From Marivirga lumbricoides (GTDB lineage Bacteria > Bacteroidota > Bacteroidia > Cytophagales > Cyclobacteriaceae), in assembly GCF_014636295.1 (NCBI RefSeq), contig NZ_BMEC01000005.1, positions 62,001 to 126,000 of the forward strand: DNA of 64,000 nucleotides, written 5' to 3'. Shown here one piece after another: positions 24,704 to 34,024 of the stretch (the stretch's first letter is position 1; every line of letters begins with the position of its first letter). The notes under the pieces were generated by a model. That model was given only the letters and a program-made list of their open reading frames with translations. It had not been told where the DNA came from and searched no databases. The position numbers and the translations under genes are program-made.

Positions 24704-25234
24704 ATGAAACTACTTAATCCTTTTAAAAAATCTTACAGTAATAAAGAACTGGCGCTATTCAGGTTTTTGAAGAAAATAACATTGTTTGAGCAGTTAACTT
24801 TTGAGCAACTGTCTCATTTTATTCCATTTATGCATTTGAGAATCTATAAAGAGAATGAAGTAGTTTTTTTTAGAGGTGATCCCAGTCATGCGCTTTACCT
24901 GCTGGATGAAGGACAAATAAATTTGACATTAGATATTAAAGAGCGCTTTGAAAACCTCGGGCATTTAAGAGAGGGGAAATCTTTTGGGGACAATGTACTG
25001 GTACCGGATGCTCAACGAATTTATAATGCAATCGTTTCTAGTGAGAAAGCTGAGATTTATGTAATTCCGCAGGTGAATATTTTTGAGATATTTGAGCACT
25101 ATCCTAAAATAAAAGCTAAAATGCTGGAATCCTATTTAAAGCAACAAAATGATTATATGGGCAGGCTATTTACTACCTATAAAACAAATTTCGGCTTTTT
25201 CGATTTAGGACATGTATATGGTAAAATAACCTAA
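24704..25234 (+). CDS. Cyclic-nucleotide-binding domain protein
   Basis: A 176-residue protein with one cNMP-binding (Crp-like) beta-roll: LFEQLTFEQLSHFIPFMHLR, NEVVFFRGDPSHALYLLDEGQINLTL, then GKSFGDNVLVPDAQRIYNAIV and a helix IFEIFEHYPKIKAKMLESYL. The usual phosphate-binding-cassette signature is only loosely kept (FGDN instead of FGE), so ligand binding is uncertain. No helix-turn-helix follows, unlike true Crp/Fnr proteins, so it is not a DNA-binding regulator by itself. It sits between tilS and mdh in the same direction and may be a stand-alone sensor or scaffold. Confidence 0.82.
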   Translation: MKLLNPFKKSYSNKELALFRFLKKITLFEQLTFEQLSHFIPFMHLRIYKENEVVFFRGDPSHALYLLDEGQINLTLDIKERFENLGHLREGKSFGDNVLVPDAQRIYNAIVSSEKAEIYVIPQVNIFEIFEHYPKIKAKMLESYLKQQNDYMGRLFTTYKTNFGFFDLGHVYGKIT

Positions 25235-25343
25235 TTAGTATAAATAAAGTATTTAAAAAAGATAGAGAGTATTCAAACAAGAATTTATCTTTTGTAATTT
25301 TAAAATCAGAAATTAATATTGTTTAATCTATAAAATAAATCAA

Positions 25344-26264
25344 ATGAAAGTTACCGTAGTAGGAGCAGGCGCTGTAGGAGCCAGTTGTGCAGAATACATA
25401 GCAATTAAAAATTTTGCTTCAGAAGTAGTTTTAGTGGATATTAAAGAAGGTTTTGCCGAAGGTAAAGCCATGGATTTAATGCAAACGGCTTCTTTAAATG
25501 GCTTTGATACAAAAATAACAGGAGTAACCAACGATTACTCAAAATCAGCTGATAGCGATGTAGCTGTTATCACATCGGGTATTCCAAGAAAACCAGGGAT
25601 GACGCGTGAAGAACTGATTTCTACCAATGCAGGTATTGTTAAGTCAGTAGCCGAAAACTTAATTAAGCATTCCCCAAATGTAATTGTTATTGTAGTATCT
25701 AACCCGATGGACACAATGACTTATCTTACTCATAAAGCAACAGGTTTGCCAAAGAACAGAATTATTGGAATGGGTGGTGCTTTGGATTCAGCGCGTTTCA
25801 AATACAGACTGTCTGAGGCTTTAGGCTGTCCTGCATCTGATGTTGATGGTATGGTAATTGGCGGACACAGCGATACGGGAATGATTCCTTTGACAAGATT
25901 GGCTACCAGAAATAGTGTACCTGTTTCTAAGTTTTTAGACAATGATAAATTAGAATATGTAAAGGAAGAAACTAAAGTTGGAGGTGCTACTTTAACTAAA
26001 CTGTTAGGAACTTCAGCATGGTATGCTCCGGGTGCAGCTGTATCTGCTATGGTACAGGCTATTGCATTGGACAGCAAAAAAATGTTTCCTTGTTCCGTTT
26101 TCCTTGAGGGGCAGTACGGATTGAAAGATATCTGCATTGGAGCTCCTGCCATTATCGGTAGAAATGGTGTTGAGGAAATTGTTGAAATTGAATTGGATGA
26201 TGCTGAGAAGTCTAAATTGACTGAAAGTGCTGATGCAGTTCGCAAAACCAATGATTTACTATAA
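25344..26264 (+). CDS. mdh: Malate dehydrogenase
   Basis: A 306-residue LDH-like malate dehydrogenase (malate to oxaloacetate with NAD, citric acid cycle). The NAD-binding Rossmann glycine motif VVGAGAVGASCAEYIA is at the N-terminus, followed by VLVDIKEGFAEGKAMDL, SGIPRKPGMTREELIS with the substrate-binding Arg residues, VSNPMDTMTYL, and GMGGALDSARFKY. The catalytic His lies in GGHSDTGMIPL. Length matches the family. It is followed by a strong hairpin terminator, so it is probably the end of its transcript. Confidence 0.97.
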   Translation: MKVTVVGAGAVGASCAEYIAIKNFASEVVLVDIKEGFAEGKAMDLMQTASLNGFDTKITGVTNDYSKSADSDVAVITSGIPRKPGMTREELISTNAGIVKSVAENLIKHSPNVIVIVVSNPMDTMTYLTHKATGLPKNRIIGMGGALDSARFKYRLSEALGCPASDVDGMVIGGHSDTGMIPLTRLATRNSVPVSKFLDNDKLEYVKEETKVGGATLTKLLGTSAWYAPGAAVSAMVQAIALDSKKMFPCSVFLEGQYGLKDICIGAPAIIGRNGVEEIVEIELDDAEKSKLTESADAVRKTNDLL

Positions 26265-26297
26265 TTAACTGCTCTAATAAAAGCATAGAGAATAATG

Positions 26298-26325
26298 AAA
26301 GCACCTTCAAAAAGGTGCTTTTCAT
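26298..26325 (+). terminator. Terminator of mdh
   Basis: AAAGCACCTT (26298-26307) pairs with AAGGTGCTTT (26312-26321) over a four-base CAAA loop and runs into TTTCATTTTC. Classic intrinsic terminator 33 bases after the mdh stop. Confidence 0.85.
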
Positions 26326-26346
26326 TTTCTTAATCTAACTAATAAC

Positions 26347-26568
26347 ATGATGCCTGAACATCAACCCAACAATCCACTGCATGGCGTAACGCTCAAAGCC
26401 ATCTTAGAACATTTAGTAGAGTTATATGGCTGGGATGAGTTAGGCGATAGGATAAGAATCAACAGCTTTAATACCAATCCCTCTATTAAATCGAGCCTTA
26501 CTTTTTTAAGAAAAACGCCCTGGGCTCGGGAAAAAGTAGAAAGATTATATCTCAAAAGCTTAAAATAA
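26347..26568 (+). CDS. VF530 family DNA-binding protein (DUF2132)
   Basis: A small basic protein of 73 residues (ATGs at 26347 and 26350 are both possible). The family signature is clear: [62 protein letters not shown]530-type proteins are small helical domains suspected to bind DNA; no specific role is established. It follows the mdh terminator and its last nine bases overlap the end of the HAD gene on the other strand, so the two are convergent. Confidence 0.88.
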   Translation: MMPEHQPNNPLHGVTLKAILEHLVELYGWDELGDRIRINSFNTNPSIKSSLTFLRKTPWAREKVERLYLKSLK

Positions 26569-27213
26569 AGCTTTAATATCTGAATACCTCAGGTTTTTGA
26601 AATCTGAAATCACCAAATCACAATCACTCAACTCTTTCTCAGAGTGCGTAGTAGTAATGCCAATTACTTTGGCTCCGGCAGCTTTTCCTGCTTCCACTCC
26701 GGCAAGTGAATCTTCCAAAACTACGCAGCTGTTTGCTTCCAGATTAATAGCTTTGGCAGCTTTTAAATAAATATCCGGGTGAGGTTTGCCAATGGTTACA
26801 TCAGCGGAACTTAGTATGGCAGTAAAATAATCTTTGATATGTAAGCCACTTAATATGAAATCAGCATTTTCATAAGGCGCAGAAGTACCCACTACCATAG
26901 GCACATCAGCCGCTTGCATAGCCTCCAGAAAAGGAAGCAAGCCGTCTACCGGTTTTAAATCCGGCTTATATTGCTCTCTGAAAAGTGATTCCTTTTCGTC
27001 TGCCAGACTTTCAATTTTAGTTTCCGGGATATCTCCAAAAACTTCCGGAATCCACTCTTTGTTGGTTCTGCCATAAACCTTTTTTTCAAGAAATTCATCA
27101 GTTACATCTATATCATATTTTTTGCAAAAGTCTTTTATAACTGTTTTATGATGAGGATTGGTATGGGCAATTACGCCATCCATATCGAAAAGTAATCCTA
27201 TTTTTTTGTGCAT
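26560..27213 (-). CDS. HAD family hydrolase (beta-phosphoglucomutase-like)
   Basis: A 217-residue HAD-superfamily phosphatase or mutase. Motif I is [14 protein letters not shown] (catalytic Asp pair), motif II is [13 protein letters not shown], motif III includes the Lys of [14 protein letters not shown], and motif IV is [17 protein letters not shown]. The cap is the small helical type of beta-phosphoglucomutases. The substrate is unknown, but its place directly downstream of araR (nine-base gap) suggests it dephosphorylates a sugar phosphate side product of arabinose metabolism. Convergent with the VF530 gene, with which it overlaps by nine bases. Confidence 0.85.
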   Translation of the reverse strand: MHKKIGLLFDMDGVIAHTNPHHKTVIKDFCKKYDIDVTDEFLEKKVYGRTNKEWIPEVFGDIPETKIESLADEKESLFREQYKPDLKPVDGLLPFLEAMQAADVPMVVGTSAPYENADFILSGLHIKDYFTAILSSADVTIGKPHPDIYLKAAKAINLEANSCVVLEDSLAGVEAGKAAGAKVIGITTTHSEKELSDCDLVISDFKNLRYSDIKALF

Positions 27214-27222
27214 ATTGTAATT

Positions 27223-27945
27223 TTATAATTCGAATAAATAACCATCTTTCGATAGTTTATCATACTGTTGGTAATCAAATTTGTATAAAAGGGCTCCTCG
27301 TTTAGAGGTAGACTTATCTTTTTCGTTGAGTTTAATGAGCAAACCGGTTTTAAGAATCTTTCTTCTGAAGTTTCGGTCATCAAATTTAGTTTGATAAATA
27401 GCTTCATACAGATTTAATAACTGGGGAAGCGTAAATTTATCAGGCAGTAGCTCAAAGCCAATGGGTCTGAAACGAGCCCTTTCCCGCAATGTTGTCAGAG
27501 CCATTGCAACCATCTCGTTATGATCGAGAATCAGTTCAGGCACTTCTTTGAAATCAACCCAATGTGCTTCGTGATTGGCTACATTAAGGTTACGGTTTTC
27601 CTCATTTAACTTAATCAGGCTCCAGTAAGCTATAGAAACCACACGGTCGCCTTTGTCTCTGTTAATTCTACCAAAAGCATGTAGCTGTTCAACAAAAAGT
27701 GATTCCAGTCCGGTAGTTTCCTTTAGCACTTTATAAGCGGCATCTTCAACATCCTCATTTTTATTCACAAAAGAACCGATTAATGACCAGTGCCCAGCCA
27801 AGGGCTCAAACTCTCTTTTAAATATCAGAAGCTTAAGGCCTTCATGGTCAAAACCAAATATAATGCAATCTACAGCCAGTAGAATAGCTTCTTTGTTTTT
27901 GTAACTACTGCTCACTGCAGAATTTTTGACTTCCGGCATAAACAT
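27223..27945 (-). CDS. araR: NUDIX-family transcriptional regulator, AraR-like
   Basis: A 240-residue regulator: N-terminal NUDIX-fold domain (about 20-150) and C-terminal winged helix (about 165-235; FTLPQLLNLYEAIYQTKFDDRN, then FRRKILKTGLLIKL). The NUDIX box at about 57-80 is degenerate: GSFVNKNEDVEDAAYKVLKE keeps the frame but the REUxEE glutamates are replaced (KVLKET), so hydrolysis is unlikely and the domain should bind a ligand. In Bacteroides, a NUDIX AraR is known to repress arabinose genes and is released by L-arabinose. The gene is divergent from araB and overlooks the araBDA operon, fitting that role. Ligand and sites here are inferred. Confidence 0.85.
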   Translation of the reverse strand: MFMPEVKNSAVSSSYKNKEAILLAVDCIIFGFDHEGLKLLIFKREFEPLAGHWSLIGSFVNKNEDVEDAAYKVLKETTGLESLFVEQLHAFGRINRDKGDRVVSIAYWSLIKLNEENRNLNVANHEAHWVDFKEVPELILDHNEMVAMALTTLRERARFRPIGFELLPDKFTLPQLLNLYEAIYQTKFDDRNFRRKILKTGLLIKLNEKDKSTSKRGALLYKFDYQQYDKLSKDGYLFEL

Positions 27946-27996
27946 TAAATTTTTTTGTAAAAATAACGAGCGATATTTTAAATAAAAATAAAGAAC

Positions 27997-28036
27997 TGTT
28001 ATATTGACGATTAATATTAAACGTCATATTGACGAT
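27997..28036. promoter_or_regulatory. Candidate AraR operators between araR and araB
   Basis: The direct repeat ATATTGACGAT occurs at 28001-28011 and 28026-28036. The second forms a perfect palindrome CGTCA-TAT-TGACG (28022-28034); the first, TGTTA-TAT-TGACG (27997-28009), differs by two transitions. Centres are 25 bases apart. The sites lie about 55 bases before the araR start (minus strand) and 80-110 bases before araB, so one pair could control both divergent promoters. Confidence 0.6.
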
Positions 28037-28114
28037 AAATGAAATAAAAATGGATTAATGGTTTGAAAATCAGTTGGATATAAGTGATTTAAATACCTCA
28101 AATTATTGAAAAAC

Positions 28115-29779
28115 ATGAGTAAGAGATATGTTATAGGTTTAGATTTCGGTACTGATTCAGTTCGGGCAGTGCTGGTGGATACCGATAACGGGAGCACGTT
28201 GGCTAGCCGTGTAAGTTGGTATAAAAGATGGAAGAATAAGAAATTTTGTGATCCTGAATGCAATCGTTTTCGTCAGCATCCACTGGATCATATAGAAGGC
28301 ACTGAGAATACTATAAAAGGAGTATTGGAAGATTCCGGAATAGACGCAAGTCTTGTAAAGGGCATTTGTATAGATACCACAGGGTCTTCTCCACTTCCGG
28401 TAACCAAATCAGGAGAGGCACTGGCCTTACAACCGGGTTTTGAAGAAAACCCTAATGCCATGATGGTGCTTTGGAAAGACCATACTGCCATTAAGGAAGC
28501 AGAAGAAATGAACAAATTGGCTGGTGAATGGAATGGGCCTGATTATATGCAGTATGTAGGCGGTATTTATTCTTCAGAGTGGTTTTGGGCCAAAATCCTG
28601 CACATTAGCAGGGAAGATGAACAGGTGAAAAATGCTGCTTATTCTTGGATGGAGCATTGTGATTACATGACCTATTTACTGGTAGGAGAAGATAATCTTG
28701 AGCAATTCCGAAGAAGCAGATGTGCAGCCGGTCATAAAGCATTATGGCACGAGAGCTGGGGAGGTTTACCGGAAGATGCATTCTTTGAAGCTTTAGATCC
28801 TTATCTGGTAAGCGTGAAGAAGAACTTATATAAAGACACCTATACTTCAGATTTGCCGGCAGGTAATTTAAATAGTGAATGGGCTGAGAGATTAGGCTTA
28901 TCTACCGATTGTATTGTGGCAGTAGGTACTTTTGATGCTCATGCAGGGGCTGTAGGGGCTGAAGTAAAAGAGAATACTTTGGTGAGGGTAATGGGTACTT
29001 CCACTTGCGATATCATTGTAAGCTCTTCTGATATTATAGGTAAAAATACCGTGAAGGGAATTTGCGGACAGGTAGATGGATCAGTAATTCCCGGTATGGT
29101 TGGTTTGGAAGCTGGGCAGTCTGCTTTTGGAGACTTACTGGCATGGTATGTTGATTTGCTTTCATGGCCACTCAACAGACTGCCAGATACAGATTTGCCT
29201 ATTACTGTAGAGCAAGTTGAGCTTTTCAAGGACAGGATGATTGCAGATCTTTCTGAAGCAGCTGAAAAAACTCCTTTATCAGAGAATGCACCGCTGGCGC
29301 TTGACTGGGTGAATGGAAGACGTACTCCTGATGCTAATCAGGCACTTCGTGGCGCTATTATGAACCTCAGCCTGGGTACTAAAGCTCCGTTGATTTTCAG
29401 AGCTTTGGTAGAAGCGATCTGCTATGGGGCAAAGGAAATTATCAACCGCTTTGAAGAGGAAGGTGTACAGATAAAATCTGTAGTTGGGATAGGAGGAGTA
29501 GCTAAAAAATCTGCATTCATAATGCAAACGTTAGCGGATGTGCTCGATCGTCCAATCCAAATAGCTGTTTCTGAACAGGCACCCGCTTTAGGAGCAGCCA
29601 TGTATGCTGCCGTAGCCTCGGGTATTTACCCTTCTGTATCAATAGCTTCGGAAAAGATGGGGAATGGTTTTGATAGAATATATCTTCCTGTTAAAGAGCA
29701 TGTTGTTCACTATAAAAAACAATTTAAAAAGTATCAGTCTTTTGGTGCCTACATCGAAAAATCAACAATTGAAAAATAA
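28115..29779 (+). CDS. araB: Ribulokinase
   Basis: A 554-residue FGGY-family kinase that phosphorylates L-ribulose at O5. The N-terminal phosphate loop is YVIGLDFGTDSVRAVLVDTDNG, followed by GICIDTTGSSPLPV, GTFDAHAGAVGAEV and the C-terminal AICYGAKEIINRFEEEG and GGVAKKSAFIMQTLADVL with the nucleotide-binding GG motif. Length fits the long ribulokinase branch rather than xylulokinases of about 480. The ATG used here begins MSKRYVIG; a TTG nine bases upstream is not preferred. First gene of the araB-araD-araA-tkt-tal-symporter operon, divergent from araR. Confidence 0.96.
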   Translation: MSKRYVIGLDFGTDSVRAVLVDTDNGSTLASRVSWYKRWKNKKFCDPECNRFRQHPLDHIEGTENTIKGVLEDSGIDASLVKGICIDTTGSSPLPVTKSGEALALQPGFEENPNAMMVLWKDHTAIKEAEEMNKLAGEWNGPDYMQYVGGIYSSEWFWAKILHISREDEQVKNAAYSWMEHCDYMTYLLVGEDNLEQFRRSRCAAGHKALWHESWGGLPEDAFFEALDPYLVSVKKNLYKDTYTSDLPAGNLNSEWAERLGLSTDCIVAVGTFDAHAGAVGAEVKENTLVRVMGTSTCDIIVSSSDIIGKNTVKGICGQVDGSVIPGMVGLEAGQSAFGDLLAWYVDLLSWPLNRLPDTDLPITVEQVELFKDRMIADLSEAAEKTPLSENAPLALDWVNGRRTPDANQALRGAIMNLSLGTKAPLIFRALVEAICYGAKEIINRFEEEGVQIKSVVGIGGVAKKSAFIMQTLADVLDRPIQIAVSEQAPALGAAMYAAVASGIYPSVSIASEKMGNGFDRIYLPVKEHVVHYKKQFKKYQSFGAYIEKSTIEK

Positions 29780-29784
29780 TAGAA

Positions 29785-30486
29785 ATGTCAGAATATAAAG
29801 CTTTAAAAAAGGAGTGCTATGAAGCCAATATGATGCTTCCCAAGCTGGATTTAGTGATATATACTTTCGGAAATGTGAGTTGTGTAGACAGGAGAAAAGG
29901 AGTATTTGCCATTAAACCAAGTGGTGTACCTTATGAGATTTTGAAAGAAGATGATATTGTTATCCTTGATTTTGATAACAATGTGCTTGAAGGAAAGATG
30001 AGACCCTCCTCTGACACTAAAACGCATTCTTTCCTTTATAAAAACTGGATTGAAATAGGAGGCATTTCACATACACATGCCACCTATTCTGTTGCCTGGG
30101 CACAGTCACAAATGGATATTCCGATTATGGGAACCACTCATGCAGATCACCTTACAGAGGATATTCCTTGTGCACCACCTATGAAGGATGAACTCATTCA
30201 AGGTGATTATGAGCATAATACAGGCCAGCAGATTTTAGATTGCTTTAATGATAAAAAGCTTTCTTACCAGGAGGTGGAAATGGTGCTGATAGGCAACCAC
30301 GGCCCTTTTACCTGGGGAAAGAATGCTCAAAAGGCAGTGTACAACAGTAAAGTCCTGGAAGAATTGGCAAAGATGGCTTACATCAGTCTGCAAATCAACC
30401 CAAAGGCACCACGATTAAAAGATGCTTTAATTAAAAAGCATTACGATAGAAAACACGGTAAAAATTCATACTACGGTCAAAATTAA
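29785..30486 (+). CDS. araD: L-ribulose-5-phosphate 4-epimerase
   Basis: A 233-residue class II aldolase-type epimerase that turns L-ribulose 5-phosphate into D-xylulose 5-phosphate. Zinc-binding and active-site motifs are visible: [20 protein letters not shown] (phosphate/substrate loop), [13 protein letters not shown] with the paired metal-binding His residues, GTTHADHL, and the C-terminal [17 protein letters not shown] with the third His. Length matches E. coli AraD. It lies five bases after araB and eight before araA, in the same order seen in other Bacteroidota. No signs of truncation. Confidence 0.96.
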   Translation: MSEYKALKKECYEANMMLPKLDLVIYTFGNVSCVDRRKGVFAIKPSGVPYEILKEDDIVILDFDNNVLEGKMRPSSDTKTHSFLYKNWIEIGGISHTHATYSVAWAQSQMDIPIMGTTHADHLTEDIPCAPPMKDELIQGDYEHNTGQQILDCFNDKKLSYQEVEMVLIGNHGPFTWGKNAQKAVYNSKVLEELAKMAYISLQINPKAPRLKDALIKKHYDRKHGKNSYYGQN

Positions 30487-30494
30487 TTATTAAA

Positions 30495-31991
30495 ATGAGA
30501 GATATTAAAAATTATGAGGTTTGGTTTGTAACAGGTAGCCAGCATCTTTATGGCGAAGAAACCCTGAAAAATGTAGCCAACCATTCCAAAGAGATTGCCA
30601 ATGCATTGGATGGAAGTGAAGATATTCCTGTAAAAATAGTTTATAAAGGGCTTTCCACTACTCCTGATGAGATTTATGCAATATGTCAGCAAGCTAATAC
30701 CCAGGAAAACTGCATTGGAATGGTGGTATGGATGCATACTTTCTCACCTGCTAAAATGTGGATTAAAGGTTTACAGTTACTGCAAAAACCCATTGCCCAT
30801 TTTCATACACAATATAATGATGAAATTCCGTGGGGAGAGATTGACATGGATTTCATGAATGAGAATCAATCTGCACATGGAGACAGGGAGTTCGGGTTTA
30901 TGATGACCCGACTGCGCAAAAACAGGAAAGTAATTGTAGGCCATTGGAAAGACAAAGAAGCGGTGAAGGAACTTGGGTTTTGGACAAGGGCTGCAGCCGG
31001 ATGGTATACTTTCCAGACATTGAAAGTAGCCAGAATTGGCGATAATATGCGTCAGGTGGCTGTAACCGAAGGCGATAAGGTGGAAGCGCAAATGAGGTTT
31101 GGCTTCTCTGTGAATGGGTATGGAATAGGAGATGTGGTGAAATACCTTGATAAAGTAACGGAAAAGCAAATAGATGATTTAGTAAAAGTATATGCTGACT
31201 CCTATACTATTGATAAGTCTGTGCTTTCTCATAAAAACCTCAGGGATGCAGCTAAGATAGAAATTGGCTTAAAAGCCTTTTTAGAAGAGGGAGGTTTTGA
31301 AGCCTACACGGATACTTTTGAAGATTTACATGGTTTCCCTCAATTACCCGGAATAGCTACTCAAAGGTTAATGGAAGCAGGTTATGGTTTTGGAGCTGAA
31401 GGTGATTGGAAAACAGCTGCACTGTTGCGTGCCTCCAAGGTAATGGAACAAGGTTTAGCAGGTGGTACTTCTTTCATGGAAGATTACACCTATGACTTTG
31501 GAAAAGATAAGGCAAGGGTTTTGGGTTCTCACATGCTTGAGATCTGCCCATCTATTGCCTCAGACAAGCCTACTTGCGAAATCCATCCGCTATCAATTGG
31601 CGGCAAGGATGACCCCGCAAGGTTAGTGTTTAATGTGGCATCAGGCCCTGCCGTGAATGTTTCATTGATTGATATGGGAAACCGATTCAGGTTGTTGATT
31701 AATGAAGTAGAAGCGGTAACCCCTCCTCACGATTTACCCAATTTACCGGTAGCCAGAGTACTGTGGGATACAAAACCAAACCTAAAAGTGGCTGCATCGG
31801 CATGGATTTATGGCGGAGGTGCGCATCATACGGTTTTTAGCAAATCGCTTCCCACGGAAGTATTTGAAGATTTCGCTGAAATGGCCGGCATAGAGACCTT
31901 AATCATTGATAGTGATACTACAATAAGAGGTTTTAAAGAGACTTTAAAGTGGAATGAAGTGTATTATCAACTTTTTCAAAATAAACTGTGA
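30495..31991 (+). CDS. araA: L-arabinose isomerase
   Basis: A 498-residue enzyme that isomerises L-arabinose to L-ribulose, manganese dependent. Recognisable segments: [16 protein letters not shown] at the start, [36 protein letters not shown], the metal ligand stretch [19 protein letters not shown] with Glu, then HMLEICPSI and [16 protein letters not shown] with later catalytic His residues. Full length relative to E. coli AraA (500). It ends TGA, and that TGA overlaps the tkt ATG by one base (TGATG), so tkt translation is coupled to it. Confidence 0.97.
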   Translation: MRDIKNYEVWFVTGSQHLYGEETLKNVANHSKEIANALDGSEDIPVKIVYKGLSTTPDEIYAICQQANTQENCIGMVVWMHTFSPAKMWIKGLQLLQKPIAHFHTQYNDEIPWGEIDMDFMNENQSAHGDREFGFMMTRLRKNRKVIVGHWKDKEAVKELGFWTRAAAGWYTFQTLKVARIGDNMRQVAVTEGDKVEAQMRFGFSVNGYGIGDVVKYLDKVTEKQIDDLVKVYADSYTIDKSVLSHKNLRDAAKIEIGLKAFLEEGGFEAYTDTFEDLHGFPQLPGIATQRLMEAGYGFGAEGDWKTAALLRASKVMEQGLAGGTSFMEDYTYDFGKDKARVLGSHMLEICPSIASDKPTCEIHPLSIGGKDDPARLVFNVASGPAVNVSLIDMGNRFRLLINEVEAVTPPHDLPNLPVARVLWDTKPNLKVAASAWIYGGGAHHTVFSKSLPTEVFEDFAEMAGIETLIIDSDTTIRGFKETLKWNEVYYQLFQNKL

Positions 31992-34024
31992 TGGAAAAAA
32001 ATATTGATTTAAGAAGTGCTGATACTATTCGCTATTTATCAATTGCGATGGTAGAAAAAGCACAATCCGGACACCCGGGCGGCCCAATGGGTGGAGCCGA
32101 CTTTATGCATATTTTGTATTCAGAATTTTTAAAGTTTGATCCGGATGATATGAACTGGCATAACAGAGATCGTTTCTTTCTTGACCCCGGTCATTTATCT
32201 GCCATGCTTTACAGTCAACTTCATCTTTTAGGCAAGTATAGTAAATATGATCTGGAGAACTTCAGACAATGGGGCTCAAGTACTCCGGGTCATCCTGAAG
32301 TAGATAAAGACAGAGGTATTGAGAACACCTCTGGTCCTTTAGGCCAGGGACATGCCATGGGAATTGGTGCCGCTATTGCAGCCAAATTTCTTGTACAGCG
32401 CTTTGGTTCATGGTTGGATCATACTATTTATACTTACATTTCCGATGGAGGTATACAGGAAGAAATATCACAGGGAGTGGGGAGAATAGCCGGATTTCTG
32501 GGACTTAATAACCTGGTCATGTTTTTTGATTCCAATGATGTGCAGCTCTCTACCGTAACGGCAGATGTAACCAGCGAGAATACCGCCATGAAGTATGAAG
32601 CATGGGGATGGAAAGTGCTTACTATAGATGGGCACAACCATGATGCAATCAGAAAAGCCTTAAAGGAAGCTCAGGATGAGCAAGAAAAACCTGTTCTGAT
32701 AATAGGAAAGACTATTATGGGAAAAGGTTGTGTAGATGGTGAAGGTAAATCTTTTGAAGGAGCTGTTGAACTTCATGGTAAACCTGTGGGCAAAACAGGG
32801 GCTTCATTTGAGAAAACACTTGTTAATTTAGGTGCTGACTCTAAGAATCCGTTTTTAGTACCTCAGGAAGTTACAGAGTATTATCAATCTATTTTGGAGC
32901 GTAAGAGGAAAGAGGCGGCCTCTAAAAAAGAGGAAGAGCTAACATGGAGAAAAGATAATCCTGACTTAGTTAATAAACTGGATCTTTTCCTCAGTGGTAA
33001 AACCCCACCTATTGATTACTCTACTATCATTCAAAAAGCTAACTCAGCTTCCAGAGATGCTTCATCTGTTGTATTAGCCGAATTAGCAGATAACGTAGAA
33101 AACCTGATTGTTGCTTCGGCAGATTTAAGCAATAGTGATAAAACGGATGGCTTTCTTAAGAAAACCACTTCCTTCAAATACCATGATTACAGTGGGCATT
33201 TTCTTCAGGCGGGTGTAGCAGAGTTTTCTATGGCCGCATTGGCTAATGGAATGGCTTTGCATGGAGGTGTCATTCCGGTTGTAGGTACTTTTTTCATATT
33301 CTCAGATTACCAAAAGCCTGCACTCAGACTTTCTGCTTTAATGGAACTGCCGGTTATTTATTTGTGGACCCATGATGCCTTCCGCGTAGGGGAAGACGGC
33401 CCGACTCATCAACCTATTGAGCAGGAGGCCCAGATCAGGCTGATGGAGAAACTTAAAAATCATTCCGGTAATAAAAGTTTTTTAGCCATTCGTCCTGCCG
33501 ATGCACATGAAACTACAGTAGCATGGCAAATGGCATTGGAAAACACCTTTACACCTACCGGATTGATCTTATCGCGTCAGGCAATTAAAGATTTGCCACA
33601 TGAGGATAGGTATACACAGGCGCAAGGAGCAAAAAAAGGAGCATATGTGGTGAAGGAGGGACAGGATGCCAAAATTATTCTTTTAGGTAATGGTTCCGAA
33701 GTAAGCACACTCTTTGAAGCAAGCGAACTGCTGGAAAAAGACGGAATCTCTGTTGATATAGTTTCAGTTCCCTCCGAAGGACTCTTCAGAAGTCAGTCGC
33801 AGAACTACCAGAAAAGTGTATTAAACTCCGGGAAATTTTTCATTGGTCTTACTGCAGGTTTGCCTGCCACTTTAGAATCTCTGGTAGGTTGGAATGGCGA
33901 AGTCATCGGATTAGATCATTTCGGCTATTCGGCACCGGCAGAAGTACTGGATCAGAAGTTCGGTTTTACAGCAGAAGAAATTTACAAAAAAGTTAAAATC
34001 TTTCACAAAAAATTAAATCTATGA
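31991..34024 (+). CDS. tkt: Transketolase
   Basis: A 677-residue full-length transketolase (thiamine diphosphate). The N-terminal Pyr/PP region includes AQSGHPGGPMGGADFMHILY, GPLGQGHAMGIGAAIAAKF and SDGGIQEEISQGVGRIAGFL (ThDP motif, with GDG changed to SDG). The C-terminal part shows FLQAGVAEFSMAALANGMAL, the Glu-containing cofactor turn, and THDAFRVGEDGPTHQPIEQ. It converts the xylulose 5-phosphate made by AraBAD together with ribose 5-phosphate. Finding it inside the arabinose operon, translated with araA, suggests a dedicated copy induced with arabinose. The housekeeping tkt is presumably elsewhere. Confidence 0.95.
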   Translation: MEKNIDLRSADTIRYLSIAMVEKAQSGHPGGPMGGADFMHILYSEFLKFDPDDMNWHNRDRFFLDPGHLSAMLYSQLHLLGKYSKYDLENFRQWGSSTPGHPEVDKDRGIENTSGPLGQGHAMGIGAAIAAKFLVQRFGSWLDHTIYTYISDGGIQEEISQGVGRIAGFLGLNNLVMFFDSNDVQLSTVTADVTSENTAMKYEAWGWKVLTIDGHNHDAIRKALKEAQDEQEKPVLIIGKTIMGKGCVDGEGKSFEGAVELHGKPVGKTGASFEKTLVNLGADSKNPFLVPQEVTEYYQSILERKRKEAASKKEEELTWRKDNPDLVNKLDLFLSGKTPPIDYSTIIQKANSASRDASSVVLAELADNVENLIVASADLSNSDKTDGFLKKTTSFKYHDYSGHFLQAGVAEFSMAALANGMALHGGVIPVVGTFFIFSDYQKPALRLSALMELPVIYLWTHDAFRVGEDGPTHQPIEQEAQIRLMEKLKNHSGNKSFLAIRPADAHETTVAWQMALENTFTPTGLILSRQAIKDLPHEDRYTQAQGAKKGAYVVKEGQDAKIILLGNGSEVSTLFEASELLEKDGISVDIVSVPSEGLFRSQSQNYQKSVLNSGKFFIGLTAGLPATLESLVGWNGEVIGLDHFGYSAPAEVLDQKFGFTAEEIYKKVKIFHKKLNL

